Source of the DNA: Combretum micranthum
Lineage: Eukaryota; Streptophyta; Magnoliopsida; Myrtales; Combretaceae
DNA: 64,000 bases
NCBI GenBank assembly: GCA_024138025.1
Contig: JAMXBD010002762.1
Location: 101,455 to 165,454, forward strand
Direction of reading: 5' to 3'
Below the pieces are notes generated by a model. That model was not told where the DNA came from. It searched no databases and worked only from the letters and a program-made list of their open reading frames with translations. Positions 13,176 to 25,575 of the stretch are shown here, one piece after another (positions within the stretch are counted from its first letter, which is position 1; the number at the start of each line of letters is the position of its first letter). The position numbers and the translations under genes are program-made.

Positions 13176-13525
13176 AGGTCGGCATCCCTAGTGAAGAACG
13201 CCGCCGGCCTAGGACTTAAATTTGCCAGCTTACTCTGTAATACATTGTACGCCGGCTCCTGGAGAATCTACGCCACCGGCGTATAGACGGCGTAGGATGG
13301 GAACAGTAGCGTTTTCTTAACGCTGGGAGGAAAGCTGCCGGCGTTCATAGGGTTTTTTCAACATCGGCATCAAAGCCGCCGGGTAGGTCCAAGATTTGCC
13401 GGTGTATGAAGGGACGATTTGAATTCTGGGAATCAAATCCTCGATAAACGCTGCCGGCCTTCATGTAGATCTGGCCAACGTATGGTGTAAGCCAATAAAA
13501 TCTGAATGTACGCCGCCGGCGTATG
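13176..13525 (+). repeat. GCCGGC palindrome cluster in the element D U3
   Basis: About nine spaced variants of GCCGCCGGCGTA / ACGCCGGC / AAGCCGCCGG lie in 350 bp of otherwise AT-rich DNA. The last copy, ACGCCGCCGGCGTA, ends about 13 bp before the TATA box. Related clusters occur in the family C LTRs and in the Athila-like element. Confidence 0.8.
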
Positions 13526-13534
13526 ACCAAATTT

Positions 13535-13544
13535 CTATAAATAC
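13535..13544 (+). promoter_or_regulatory. TATA box of the element D LTR
   Basis: CTATAAATAC lies directly after the GC palindrome cluster and upstream of the donor-like GTAAGTG at 13669. This gives the usual order of U3 elements, TATA and leader. Confidence 0.75.
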
Positions 13545-15204
13545 GATATGCGAAAATCACTTTCGATAGACATTTCCTTTATAACATATCCCTTGATATA
13601 AGAGAGTTCTGAAGCATTCTTGGTGATTTAGGTCTGAAGAATCATTCGGAGGGTGTTTCTAATTAAAAGTAAGTGATCTTAACCTTCTCATTTGGATTAT
13701 ATACAAATTTGTTTAAGTATCTTAGGGTTTGGATGCATATTTCATGAAGGATTTTGAAGAACAAACCCTAGCTCGTGTTTTGATCAGAATAGGAAGAGAA
13801 GAAACAAGTATTATACATTCCATATCAGTAAGTCTAAGTTTTGAATCCCCTTTATACGACATTGGACAGTTTTGGTATTTGATATTGATCATATGAAGTG
13901 TTTTATAGGGTTTTGGTGGAAATTCTGATTTAAGGATTTGAAATATCCGTTCTTTGATAATATTGGAAGTGCTTGGGGTTATTGATTAGTATAATTCGAG
14001 TTTGAGAAGTTCTGTATCAGGTTAGTTTAGATAGGTTGTTTTATGTTATGATATTGCGATCATGTGTATTGATATATATATATATATATATATATTGTAA
14101 CAGGACATTGGAGTTGTGAAATTGTGGTTGATTTGGATATAAGAATTTCTGGAGTTGGGTTGACTTTGTGTTGTTGATATCAAATTCTAAGGATTTGATT
14201 CGGATTCTTGAAATTTAGAAAGGTACGACCAATCCATTATTTGTTGTATGTGCTTGTAGATTAGAATTTTTGTGAATGGATGTAGGAACAGAATTGCATA
14301 ATAAACTTAATAATTATTCGGCTTAATAATTGTCTATCTGGTTGTGGTTGGCTTTGACCAGTAGAGACCTGGCAGACAGTGATACTGGTGAGGCACCCTG
14401 ATAATCTGAGTGTGAGGTTGTCCCGAGTAGACTCGTGCTAAGAAATGATTCCGGATAGAATTTAGGTGTTCAGAATTGGGATGTTTGGGGAGTACCCACT
14501 CATCCATATATGTATATGATTATTTATTTCAAATCAGTTGGATGTTTTTATAGCAGAGTCTGAGTTACTCTGGGTTCAGGATTTATGTATACTAGATTCT
14601 AAACTGTGTTGGTTTGCTGAACTAAAATAGATAATAAACTGTTGTATGCATTTAGTTTAGTTGCATTATTTATACATGTTGTTTTGTGATAATCTTGCTT
14701 GAACTGGATTGGATATTATCATATTAGGCTTCGCCGCTTATTCTATTACATTTCAGGTGCAGGTGATGATAATATGATTTACGATCTTTCGGGTTTTGAT
14801 GTCATCTATGAAGATGGGGATGGCGTTAGCGGTCCTAACTACCTTGCTGATGACTAGTTATATAGTCATAGATGATAGAAGATAGATCAGAGAAGATTTT
14901 AATGATTAGTTTATAATTTTTTTATTGGAATTTTAAGTTGTATTTGGAGTTGTCATGTGGTGATGATAGTTTTAGGGCATGGTTTAACTTGTTGACCTAC
15001 AGTTATGTCAACAATGTCTAGTTTTCTAATTATGGAGATTTTATATTTATCAGAATGTTTATTTATGAGGACAATATGATTTTCTTCTATACCTTGTGAG
15101 TTATATAGGTGATATAATGAAAATTTGTGGATATTAGAGCCTCAGTGTGTCTAATCAAGAAAGGACACGTGGCAGGTTGTAATGCCTTATTTTAGGGCGA
15201 TACA

Positions 15205-15332
15205 GTAGTTGTAGAGAGAAATTTTGTGAGTATTTGGTGAAGAGAATTTTGGTAGAGGGAAATATTGTAGAGAGAGTTTGTGTAGTGAATTTGAGAGAGT
15301 TTTGGTAGTGTAATGAATTGTGTGAAAGAATG
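15205..15332 (-). mobile_element. 128-bp family A LTR scrap between two retroelements
   Basis: The sequence matches 43618-43745, the leader part of the reverse family A LTR, almost base for base. In that intact copy the sequence continues smoothly through both edges. Here the left edge abuts the last base of element D's LTR and the right edge abuts the first base of element 2's LTR. It is therefore the strip of target left between two insertions. Confidence 0.8.
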
Positions 15333-18300
15333 TGTCACGCCCCGAGGATACCCTAGTAGCAGTAAACAAGTCACACATGAATACTATTACTAGATTACCT
15401 TCAAAGTATGACAGGTTTTTAAAACAACAGGATCTTTTTTGTTGCTTGATAAGAAATAACAAATATATGAAATAAATAACATAGTGAATAAACATTACAA
15501 AACTATTACAAACCATATAGTTCTTTTGAAGCACACAACTAAATAATCTATTATAATAGTACATAACCATTAAACCAAACTATAACCGTAGACTTCCTGC
15601 TTCTAAGCCCTTACCGGAACTATACTCCTGGAGGTAACTAATCAAGGTCGTAAAATAAACCTGAAAAGACTGTTGGAGTATGAGCGAAACCACAACTCAG
15701 TGAATAATCAGACATACCATACATCACACAAGTCATTAACAAATCATATGCAATGCAAGCACTCAACCATATGTATAGATACAAGTTTGGATGATCTAGA
15801 ATCCAAACAAGAAAAAGATTTACGCCCTCTTTTTAATGGGTTAAAGAACCAGTACTCAATGACCCACCTGCCCAGGAGAGACTAAGTACACAGGAGAATA
15901 AGCAATTTCTCGTTTTAAGTTATCACTTTTAATATAGTTGATTAAATTAACCATCTCTTGCAATCCCCTTAGAAACTCCCTAAGTATTAATCATTTCAAA
16001 GCGATTCTACGGGCGACGTTCTTTGGTGCCTTTTAGTTCCTCATAGGACCGCCAGACCAAAGAGAACCTTGGAAGAACTAACACATTAGAACAACCAAGC
16101 GAAAACAGAGATCCGAAATATTAATACGTAGCAGGCTATCACACCAATATATGCAATAATGCAATTTGTGCAATGCATGATCATATTATTTTGTTAAGTC
16201 AATAATTCTTAATCAATTTCAAGGTGATCATACATTACACACAATCATCATTATACTATTTCACAACATCAATCATTGCATTATCGCTTTTAAGGATATT
16301 TTCACAATCATACAATCAGATCATATCATACTTTCAACAAGCACTCATTTATTTATCTTTACAATACATATTCAGCTACTTACAAGCACAACCAGTATAA
16401 TATGACTGAATTACTCACCTTCTCATACTGACTCAGTCGTAGTAATCTGCTGGTAGATCTTCTAGTGAATCAAAGTCACCTATTTAAGCCAAAGTATTCA
16501 TCAATACATATTAACTAAATTCCTATATATGTGATTTGTGTCCTAGACTCGATATTTTGGTAATTATTATTACTTAGTGTTGTCGTGTTTCTCTTATTTG
16601 ATCTCACATAATTATTTTGTTATTTTTAGGAGTCACATTACTCAAGAAATTAGTTTATTTCAATTTCCATTCTTACCTATTTTATCTATTTAGAACAAAT
16701 ATTTGACTAATTATAACTTTTATTAACACTAAATATTTTTCTTAATTCTAGGGTTTTTAAAAAAGTTATTAGATATTAATCTAAATAGGCTTGAATACTT
16801 GTATTAAATTAACTATCTATAGATTCTTATATTACCATATATATATATATATATATACACTAAGTTGGCTTATGATATATATATATATATATATATATTA
16901 TGTTTGTGTCAAAATAAGCTTTCGTTGGAAAATTTTGGCTGTATGCCGGCTTAAGGCCACCGGCCTTCAAAACCCAGGTGCCAACGTAAATAGGATTTCA
17001 AAGAATATTTCATATCAAGTGCACCGGCTTTGAAAGCTATCGACTTTCAACGTACGCCGGTCCTACGCCGTCAGCGTATATCTCCAGGTAGTCGGCTTAC
17101 GTTAAACTTTTATGTGAAAATTATTTTACGTAGCCTCTGATCAGTATAAGCCACCTCTACGTCGCCAGCCTATCCATGTAAGCCGCCGGCGTTGAGCAGT
17201 TACACTGCCGGCTTTGAGGCAGTGTTGTACTGTTCATCGTCTTCTTCCTCTGTCCGATTCAATTTAGTTAGATTTCTTACGTTAAAAACATATTTAAACT
17301 ATTTCTAAGTGTTTATATATCATATATTAGGACATAAAACAAGTTTAAACACGTTTAAAAACATATATATATATATATATATATAGATCTCGATCTTAGG
17401 CATATAAAACTAGGGTTTTGGAGTTTTACCTTGTTGAGCTCGTCTGATGTAATCCGAAGCTCGAAGTTGTGTTTATTACGTTCTAGGATTATTAGAAGTT
17501 AGTTATAAGCTTAGATTGAAAGAAAACCACTCGAGGTACCTCAACTTACCTTTGAGCTCGTATTGAAGAGTTTTCGGGTTATTTTTCTTTTGATTTGTAT
17601 TTGATTGGTTTGATCCATTTGTTTTCTGTTTTCAGCTCGTTCCAGTGGCTATAGAGGAGTAGTTTCGTTCTGGAGAGTATGGGAATTGATGAGTTTTTGG
17701 TTTGTTCTCCATTATGAGCATTGATTACTCATATATATAGAAGGAAAAGAAGAAGACTTTGGCTGCGTCTTCTCCACCGGATTTGCTTCGAATTTCTTTC
17801 ATTTTGGGTTGTTTTCATGTAATTTAATGTTGGGGTGAGTTGTCAATTGATTATTGGTGTGGAGGTTTCTTTTGTTGAATAATTTGGTGCATGATTGTTG
17901 GATTTCAACTCTTCTTTTCTTCTCTGAATTCTCCACCGAATGCAGCCGCAATTCATATGTATATATATTAGTTATTTATTTAATTTATTTTTGAGTTAAT
18001 TTAACGAGTTATACGGGTATAAACTGGCTAATATTTAGAAGTTTTTGTACAAAAATATGTTTATAAAAGTATACAAAACACTTAGATTTTCAAATAATAC
18101 AATTTTTGGTTATATATATACGTAGTTATTTATTCGTATAATTTTACTTCTCACGATTTAGGATTTCTTAAACTCATTAGGTCAATTTTTGTTTGAGGCT
18201 CCGATAGCTTAGGAAAACTCGGTTTAGAAAAATAGCGTGATCTGATTATTTATTTGGAGTTCAGATTTTTAGTCATACAACAATTTATATTTTCGTTGTG

Positions 18301-18770
18301 TATTTAAAATCTTATATGCTCATCTTTGAGTCATCATTTTCTATCTATAAGGGTAGATAATCGTTTACGTAGTATTAGACTTAATACAGAAACTAAACTA
18401 TATATATATCTTTAGTTTTGATACTTAATGCAAAATTTTATTAGTAACTTTTAATTTTAACTAAGAATCTTGAATTTATGGTTTAAGTCTAAGTATAAGC
18501 TCATTACTACTTGGTATCCCAATCTCGAATCACTATCGAGATAAAAAACAATCATTTAATCTCTATACCCCTATTTTTCTCTTTAAATCTATTTGTATAT
18601 CGAGTTTCGGGTTTTAAAGAAATTCTTTATTTAAATTCTAAATCATTTATCTAATCAAATTCTAGATATTGATCTATTCTCTGACTTTAATTAGAATCTA
18701 AATCTATATATTAGTTCATTACAATCTATTGTAAGGTCGTGTACTAATGTAGAAAATTCCGGGGTTTACA
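15333..18770 (-). mobile_element. 3' LTR of element 2 (family C, 3438 bp, reverse)
   Basis: On the plus strand it begins TGTCACGCCCCGAGG and ends GGGGTTTACA; in sense it is TGTAAACCCC...GGGGCGTGACA. It aligns along its length with both LTRs of element 3, with more substitutions and indels, so it is an older copy. It carries the GC palindrome cluster (16925-17225), flanked on the plus-strand left by two (TA)n tracts (16840-16900). A TATA-like CTATATATAT lies on the minus strand near 17735-17745. A donor-like ACTTAC (minus-strand GTAAGT) lies near 17547. An acceptor-like complement of CCTGAAAAGACTG lies near 15660. The left flank GAATG would be its target site. Confidence 0.88.
16925..17225 (-). 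repeat. GCCGGC palindrome cluster in the element 2 LTR
   Basis: Spaced GCCGGC-type motifs such as GTAAGCCGCCGGCGT and TACGCCGGTCCTACG occur in AT-rich surroundings. Several copies here are mutated compared with element 3, often at C or G, as expected from decay of methylated cytosines. Confidence 0.75.
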
Positions 18771-18785
18771 TTCTCCCCCCCTAAA
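18771..18785 (-). other. Polypurine tract of element 2
   Basis: On the minus strand this reads TTTAGGGGGGAGAA, immediately before the LTR start TGTAAACC. It matches the tract of element 3 at 31282-31296. Confidence 0.8.
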
Positions 18786-18786
18786 A

Positions 18787-21700
18787 TAAGCTTTGTCCTC
18801 AAAGCTTGAGTGCGTACTTGAGTTTCAAACAAATGTGGATAGCTTTTCTTGATCTCTCTTTATATTCCCATGTAATCTCTTCGTTTGGAGATCCATAATA
18901 CTTTGACATAGTGAATTTCTTTATTCCTGAGAACTTGCACTTTCTGGTCCAATATTTTAACTGGGTGCTTTTCATAAGTCAAATTTTCCTTCAAATCAAT
19001 TGGTTCTAATTCCACTATCTTATTTGGATCGGTACATATTTCCTTAGAACCGATACATGGAAAACATTGTGTATACCAGACAAATTAGGTGGTAATGCAA
19101 GACGATATGCCATATTCCTAACTCGTTCCAATATCTCAAATGGTCCAATATATCTAGGACTCACTTGCCTTTTATTTGTCTACCATGAAGACTTTTGATT
19201 GGACTTATCTGTAAGTATACATGTTCTCCTTCATTAAATTCCAATTCTCTTCTCTTCAAGTCGCCAGCTCTTTTGTCTTTCTTGTGCTGCTTTCATTCTT
19301 TGCTTTATCATTGAAACCTTTTCAATAGTTTCCTGAACAATTCAGGTCCAACCAATACTTTCTCCAAGTTATCCCAAAACAATGGTGACCGACACTTCCT
19401 ACCATATAAAGCTTCATAAGAGTAGCATCCTATGCTTGAATGGTAGTGTTATTGTATGCAAATTCCACTAATGGTAATGTTGATCCTAATTTCTTTTTGA
19501 CTCCATAATACATGCTCTCAACATATCCTCCAATGTCAAATAGTTCTTTATGTTTGTCCATCAGTTTGAGGATGATAGGCGGTACTAAATTTCAATTGAG
19601 TTCCCAAAGCTTTTTGTAATCCTTGCCAAAATCTGGAAACAAATCGTGGATCTCAGTCTGATACTATACCAGCAGGTACACCATGCAATCTCACAATCTC
19701 CTTCAAATATATTCGTGCCAATTTTTCTAATCAATATGTCATATTAATTGGCAAGAAATGAGCTGATTTTATGAGTCTATCCACAATAACCCAAAATAGC
19801 ATCATGACCCGCATTTGTCTTAGGTAATGAGCACACAAAGTCCATGGAAATCTGATCCCATTTTCATTCAGGTATTGGCAACGGTTTTAACAATCCACCT
19901 GGTTTTTGGTGTTCAGCTTTGATTCTTTGACACACATCACATTTAGCAACAAATTCTGCAATATCCTTCTTTATCCCATTCCACCGATATGCACTTTTTA
20001 GCTCTTGGTACGTCTTTGTTTCTCTTGGGTGTATAGAATATCCAGAATAATGCGCTTCATGCATTAATTCCTTTCTCAAGCTTTTATCATGTGGCACACA
20101 TAATCTTCTATTCATTCTCAATACTTCTTCCTCATCTACATGAAAATCCTTGTACTTTCCTTGAGATATTCCTTGTTTAATCTCTTGGATTTTAACATTC
20201 TCCTTTGGGCTTCCTTAATTCTTTGAAGTATAGGTAGGTTCCAAAATTAGATTTCCCAATTCAGCTTCCAAACCTTGTATTGAGAATTCCAAATTTAATC
20301 TCTCAAATTCTTTGATGAGTTCTTTTTGTTCCGTTAATATTGAAGCCACTTCTCCATAATTCTTCCGACTCAATGCATCAGCGACAGCATTTACTTTACC
20401 AGGATGGTAATTAATGGTAAAATCATAATCTTTAAATCATTCCAACCATCACCTTTGTCTCATGTTCAACTCTTTTTGTGTAAATATATACTTCAAAACT
20501 TTTGTGATCAGTATATATTTCACATCTTTATCCATACAAAGAGTGACGCCAAATCTTAAGTGCAAAAACAATAGCGGCTAATTAGATCATGAGTGGGTGT
20601 AATTTATCTCATGCGGTTTTAATTGTCTGGAAGCATATGCATTACTTTCCATTTGCAATCAATACACATCCTAATCCATTTCTGGATGCATCACTGTAGA
20701 CAGTATATAATCTTTGTCATTGGGCAGAACACGATTGGTGCTGATATTAACCTTTTCTTCATTCTTGGAAACTCCGTTCGCGTTGATCATTCCACTCAAA
20801 TTTCTCATTCTTCCTGGTCCATTGAGTCAAAGGTCTCGCAATCTTTGAGAAATCCTTCACAAATTTCCGATAATATCCTGCCAATCCTAAGAAACTTCTA
20901 ACTTCAGTAACAGTTTCAGGTTCTTTTCCATTCCACAATAGCTTAACTTTTGCAGGATCAACTGATATTCCTTCTCCAGAAACAATATGTCCAAGGAATG
21001 ATATACTTTTTAAGCCAAAATTCACACTTAGACAATTTGGCATACAGATTATTATCTCTCATATCTGTAACACACTTCTCAAATTCTCATCATGTTGTTC
21101 TTCATTAAACGAATATACAAGTATATCATCTATGAAAACAATCACGCAAATATCCAACAAAGGTCTAAAGATACGATTCATCAGATCCATGAAAACTGCA
21201 GGTGCATTGGTTAATCCAAATGGCATGACAAAAAATTCATAAAGACCATACCTAGTTCAAAATGCAGTCTTTGGTACATCCTCTGCTTTAATTCGGATTT
21301 GATGATATCTTGACTTAAAATCAATTCGGGAAAACACCTTTGCTCCTCTTAACTGATCAAAAAGATCATCAATCCTGGGTAAAGGATATTTGTTCTTAAT
21401 CATCACTCTGTTTAATTCTCTATAATCAATACAGAGTCCCATTGAACCATCTTTCTTCTTCACAAACAGTACTGGTGCTCCCCAAGGTGAAACACTAGGT
21501 CTGATAAATCCTTTATCCAACAATTCTTGTAATTGCACCTTCAATTCTTTTAATTCCACAGGTGCCATATGATACGGAGCTTTTGATACTAGTTCTGTTC
21601 TAGGTATCAAATCAATTGAAAACTCCACTTCTCTATGTGGGGGTAATCCCGGTAATTCGTCTGGAAATACATCTGGGTATTCACTCACTGTTCGGATAGT

Positions 21701-22178
21701 ATTAATATCTAATTCTTTAAATTCACCCTCAGTTATTCCAAGAATACAACCGTTCATCTCCATATCTTCTTCATTTTCTACTTCAATTGCTGTTATCCTA
21801 TTTTCAACTCCTCTGAGTATCTCACCCCTATACTCCTCTCTTTCTCCTTGGTTATTAACAAAAAGATACCATTTTGAGATGGCAAATTAACCTTTGCTTT
21901 TACAGTAGTTAACCAAACATACCCAAAATAATATCTTATTTCTACATCTCTATCAGAATTAAATCAGTAATTGATTCTTGATTCCCAATCTTAGTGGACA
22001 ACTCTTAATCATCTCTCATGTTACCACTAAATCTCAGTTGGCGTAGTAACTCTCAATTCCTTATTCATGCTTTCAATTGGTAATCTTATACGCCTTGTTA
22101 ATCCATATTTATGAAAGAATGCTTTGCTCTCCGTGTCAAACAAAGCATACGCAGTTTGATCCCTTACTTGAATTGATC
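18787..22178 (-). pseudogene. Element 2 pol: protease, RT, RNase H, integrase, chromodomain (broken)
   Basis: A decayed gypsy pol in the family C order. The protease loop near 22129-22137 reads FDTE where element 3 has FDTG, so the active-site Gly is lost. RT motifs are clear: [33 protein letters not shown] and the catalytic FIDD near 21125-21150; SRYHQI replaces the usual SGYHQI. Next come the RT thumb with [12 protein letters not shown] (20759-21043), RNase H remnants (20340-20560) and an integrase HHCC finger (19864-20121; HEAHYSGYSIHP then CDVCQRI). The integrase core and chromodomain follow with several frameshifts and stops down to 18787. No long frame is continuous. It is preceded by gag and a candidate 112-nt intron (22179-22290) and followed by the PPT and LTR. 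Confidence 0.85.
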
Positions 22179-22290
22179 CTATGTACCAATTATTAAGTTC
22201 ATGTTATTTTCATTTCATAAAGACCTCTATTGCTCATTTACTTGTGATTGTGACTATTAACTTTAAATAAACAAATATGTAATTACATAC
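22179..22290 (-). other. Candidate 112-nt spliceosomal intron between gag and protease (element 2)
   Basis: On the minus strand the donor reads GCAG/GTATGT and the acceptor ACATAG/GATC. The segment is AT-rich like plant introns. An in-frame TAA falls three codons after the junction, so unspliced RNA ends with Gag. From the acceptor to the conserved protease codons is 26 nt; with the one base left by the upstream exon this makes nine whole codons, so splicing would keep the frame. Element 3 has the same signals with identical spacing (34687-34798). Confidence 0.6.
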
Positions 22291-23690
22291 CTGCAATGAG
22301 TCCATATTCTTCAGGATCAACTTCTTCCCGAAATATTCTTCATTTCCTTCCTCTATCTCCACATTCTCTACAGGACTTCCATACATGGCAAAAAATCTAG
22401 CCCACATACTAGCTTTATTGGCATTTCCATTCTTCGATCCTGAGACTCCAATCACTCTTTTAGGTTGTGGAGATCCAGCTACTGCACGCGCTTTTTGTGA
22501 ACAGTTAGTTGCTATTGCCTAACTTTGTTACATACATTAACAAGTTGCAATTTTTCTTTTTGGACAATCGTTTATCATATGCCCACTTTCTCCACAATAA
22601 TAACTTTGTTTTGTAATTATGGACAATGCCTTGGTAAATGAGAACCTTACATTTCCCAACAAGTAAAATTATTCTTCCAATTACTCCTCCTTGGTTCGGA
22701 TTGAAAGGTTTGAAGAATTTAAACTTTCTTAGGCACAGAACTTATCATAGGACCATCATACATTCTTTTCCCGAACATAGCTCCTTTCTTTCATACCTCT
22801 CATTTCAACTTCCTTACTCGTTCAATGATTCGAGCTTTTCTATCATGGTTGCAAAGTTATCAATTTCACATTCAGTAAGTCTTCTTTGGAAATGAGGCTT
22901 AAGTCCAGCCATGAAAGTCTGTCTCTTAAGTTCATCACTGTCCCGATAAGCATCTGGAGCAAATTGTAACAACCGATTAAACTCATGTTCATACTCATCA
23001 ATGGTCTTGGCTCCTTGGGTCAAATTCATCAGGTCAGTGCTATACTTTGCTTTTAAACTGTTTGGAAAATATTCCTTCAAAAATTCTTGTATGTATACTT
23101 CCCAAATAATCGGTTGTGACAAACTTCTTTGTTTCGAATTCCACCATATCCTTGCTCTCAACCTTAACAAATAAGTCCCATAGGATACTTTCAGAGCTTT
23201 AGGTACTTCCAAAACATCAAGGGATCGCTCAATCTGAGCTAACCAGTCTTCAGCTTCTTTTGGCTTTCCTGGTATTCCTTCAAAATATCTGTTGCACTTA
23301 ATAAATTCCGGCAACAAATTCCTCTAAGGACGTAAAGGTGGTGGTGGCAGCAATTCCTGTTTGTATCTAGGCGGTCCTTGCACCTCAACAGCAGACTTAT
23401 TTGGGTTCACTGGTCCATTTTCCTGGAATTGAACCGATGGAGTATGTCTTTCATTTCTTCTTAGAATTGGTGGAGTCACTGCTGGTGCCCCAGCAGGTGG
23501 TGCTACATTTGTTGCTTGAATATTTTGCAAGGCTTGCAAAATCAAGACATTTTGTTGTTGAAGACTTTGTAAAGCATCCTCAATTCGTTTTGAGGTGTTT
23601 GTAAGAGCATCTATTGGTGGGTCTCTAGAAATTCTGGCATTCCTACTTTATTTCTTCCTCTTGGCATTCTATTGACATTAAACATATTAC
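22291..23690 (-). pseudogene. Element 2 gag (broken)
   Basis: The best preserved part is 22814-23317: a capsid-like domain with FIKCNRYFEGIPGKPKEAEDWL, ARIWWNSKQRSLSQPI and DEYEHEFNRLLQFAPDAYRDSDEL, the retrotransposon gag fold also seen in element 3. The N-terminal part (23324-23690) has a Q-rich helix then a Pro-rich linker. Downstream are zinc-knuckle remnants (22500-22620) and the C-terminal VENVEIEEGNEEY segment (22291-22460). Frames are interrupted by several indels. Gag would form the virus-like particle and bind the RNA. Confidence 0.8.
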
Positions 23691-23929
23691 TTAAATCAGA
23701 TCATAACTCGCTTTATCAAAAGTCATCAAAGTCATTCATATATATGTAACCAAAATACATCAAAGCTTTTCATGGTTAGTGCATTATACATATAAAAAAT
23801 TGCACTACCCTAAACTTAGTTTCTATCATAGTCATCTATCATCAAAAGTCTACTAATATCATCCTGTCTGTCATCATAAGTAAATAGTACATCGTCATCA
23901 TAATATACAAATCAAACTCAGGGACTGGG

Positions 23930-24830
23930 ATAAAGACGACCCTTGCCCTTCTCCAGAGGGCCTAAATGAGGATAATCGTCATCTCCATCTGAACTGCTAT
24001 CATTAATATCTCAATCATGGGGTCCTAATCTCCTGGAGGTGCTAAAGTCAACTCTGTATCCATCACTCTAATGCCTCGAGGTGCAGGCCTCAACTCGCTC
24101 TCAACACTAGGTGGTACATCACTCTCAATCCATCCTCCACATGCTGATCCAATCCATCTGGCATAATTATAATATGAGACATACTTCTCTGCCTAAATCC
24201 TTCTCTTCTTACCTTCTTTTTCATCCAGCAACTCAGTTGTTATACTTCTTGTGTGAACAGTAGTCCGAACTGTCTCCTGTACTACTCGATCCTGTACAGA
24301 AGTAGGATGCTGAAACTCAACTGCTATCTCAAGGATAATAGGTGGTTTCCTCATCAAAATCGTCTAGAATAACTGCATCTGCTGACCCGAGCAAGCATCA
24401 AGTCATCATCATATGCTGCATCGCCTCTCACCCTAGCATGATCATGTCTGACATCATGAGCATAGACTACTCCTTTCCCAATAGCTACCCAGACTCTAAA
24501 ATCTGGGGGATCTGGTCTCACTGATCTGGATGAGACTATGAATGCTATATTGTCAATCTCTAGACCACCTCCTTTCTGAACTATCAGTCTCTCAAATCTG
24601 TAGAGCATCTCTACAGCTGATCCATTATCTGGAAAAGCTCGCTCCATCAAGAATAACCAACCTTTAAACAAAGGTAGTAATCCTCGCATCCAGTGCTAAG
24701 GATCTCATCCAAGGTCTTGGTAATCCCGCACAAATACAAGTCCTCTACCAGAACTAGTAATCTGCGCCTATAATCTGTCAAAGTCTCCTCGTCCTACATA
24801 CTAAAAAACTCCCATCTAATATGACACGTA
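23930..24830 (-). pseudogene. Element 2 extra pre-gag ORF (broken)
   Basis: This is the counterpart of the unidentified ORF in element 3 (38023-38969). The clearest part is 24354-24689, which keeps MERAFPDNGSAVEMLYRFER, QKGGGLEIDNIAFIVSSRS, YAHDVRHDHARVRGDAAYDD and LMLARVSRCS. Here the stretch through the SSRSVRPDPPDF region is continuous, while element 3 has a frameshift there; the rest is broken. No known domain is recognised. Retention of amino-acid sequence in two diverged copies suggests it was once a protein. Confidence 0.6.
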
Positions 24831-24928
24831 GCAGGATTAGTCTGCACACAACAAAATTTGCATGATTAATAATAATCACACATATTTTATCCCTAATTGT
24901 GCAGTATAACTCTACCCATAACTACCCA

Positions 24929-25190
24929 AGGGTACCCTAGTAGCAGTAAACATGTCACACTTGAATACTAATACTAGTTTACCTTTAGAGTATGACAAGT
25001 TTTCAAAACAATAGGATCTTTTTAGTTTCTTGATAAGAAATAACAAATATATGAAAGAAATAAACTGATAAATAACTTCTAGCTTAAACATTACATAACT
25101 ATTACAACCCAATAGTTTTTCTGAAGTAGACAACTAAATAATCTATTCCAATAGTACATAACCATGAAACTAAAATATAACCGTAGACTT
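24929..25190 (-). mobile_element. Remnant of the 5' LTR of element 2
   Basis: The segment starts AGGGTACCCTAGTAGCAG and follows the family C LTR to about 25190 (CCGTAGACTT), where a different LTR begins. Compared with element 3, roughly 124 bp are deleted at its left edge, removing the PBS and the outer bases of the LTR. Element 2 is thus truncated at its sense 5' side. Confidence 0.8.
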
Positions 25191-25575
25191 TCTTTTTATG
25201 TTTTTATATTTTTTATTGCTCAAAAATTTCACAAAAATAATCAAAATGATAAACAAAACATATTTTTTATTTTTTATTGTCGCCCCGTAGGTGCCTATGT
25301 ACTCGCTAATCGAGATCAAACAAAACGTAGTTCTTTTAAAAGAACTTAGTTTGTTGATCAATTTTATTTTTTAAAACTCTTTACACTTTAAATTCATTAA
25401 ATTTTTTACTTTTTTATGAAAATCATTTTTGATGATCCTATGATCTAACCAATTGATTTTCATTTCATGAAAATGCATTTTTCTAAGTCCAAAAATCATT
25501 TTTTCTAAAATCATTTCATAATAATTCATGGCTAATTTTATGCTACATGAAAAATCAATTTGATTAAACTTGAAT

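Larger units (their letters stand above)
13021..15204 (+). mobile_element. 3' LTR of element D (2184 bp)
   Basis: It starts TGTAATATAC after the polypurine tract and ends GGGCGATACA (TG...CA). A GC-rich GCCGGC palindrome cluster (13176-13525) lies just upstream of a TATA box (13535-13544). Downstream are a consensus donor AAAAGTAAGTG (GT at 13669) and a pyrimidine-rich acceptor TTACATTTCAG ending at 14756, suggesting a 1.09-kb leader intron. A (TA)n tract lies at 14071-14096. The right flank starts GTAGT within a family A LTR scrap, so element D was inserted there; its 5' LTR is not in the window. Confidence 0.8.

Noticed and set aside
15187..15570. 127-codon minus-strand open stretch
   Set aside because: It spans the junction of three elements (element D LTR end, LTR scrap, element 2 LTR) and so cannot be a real gene.
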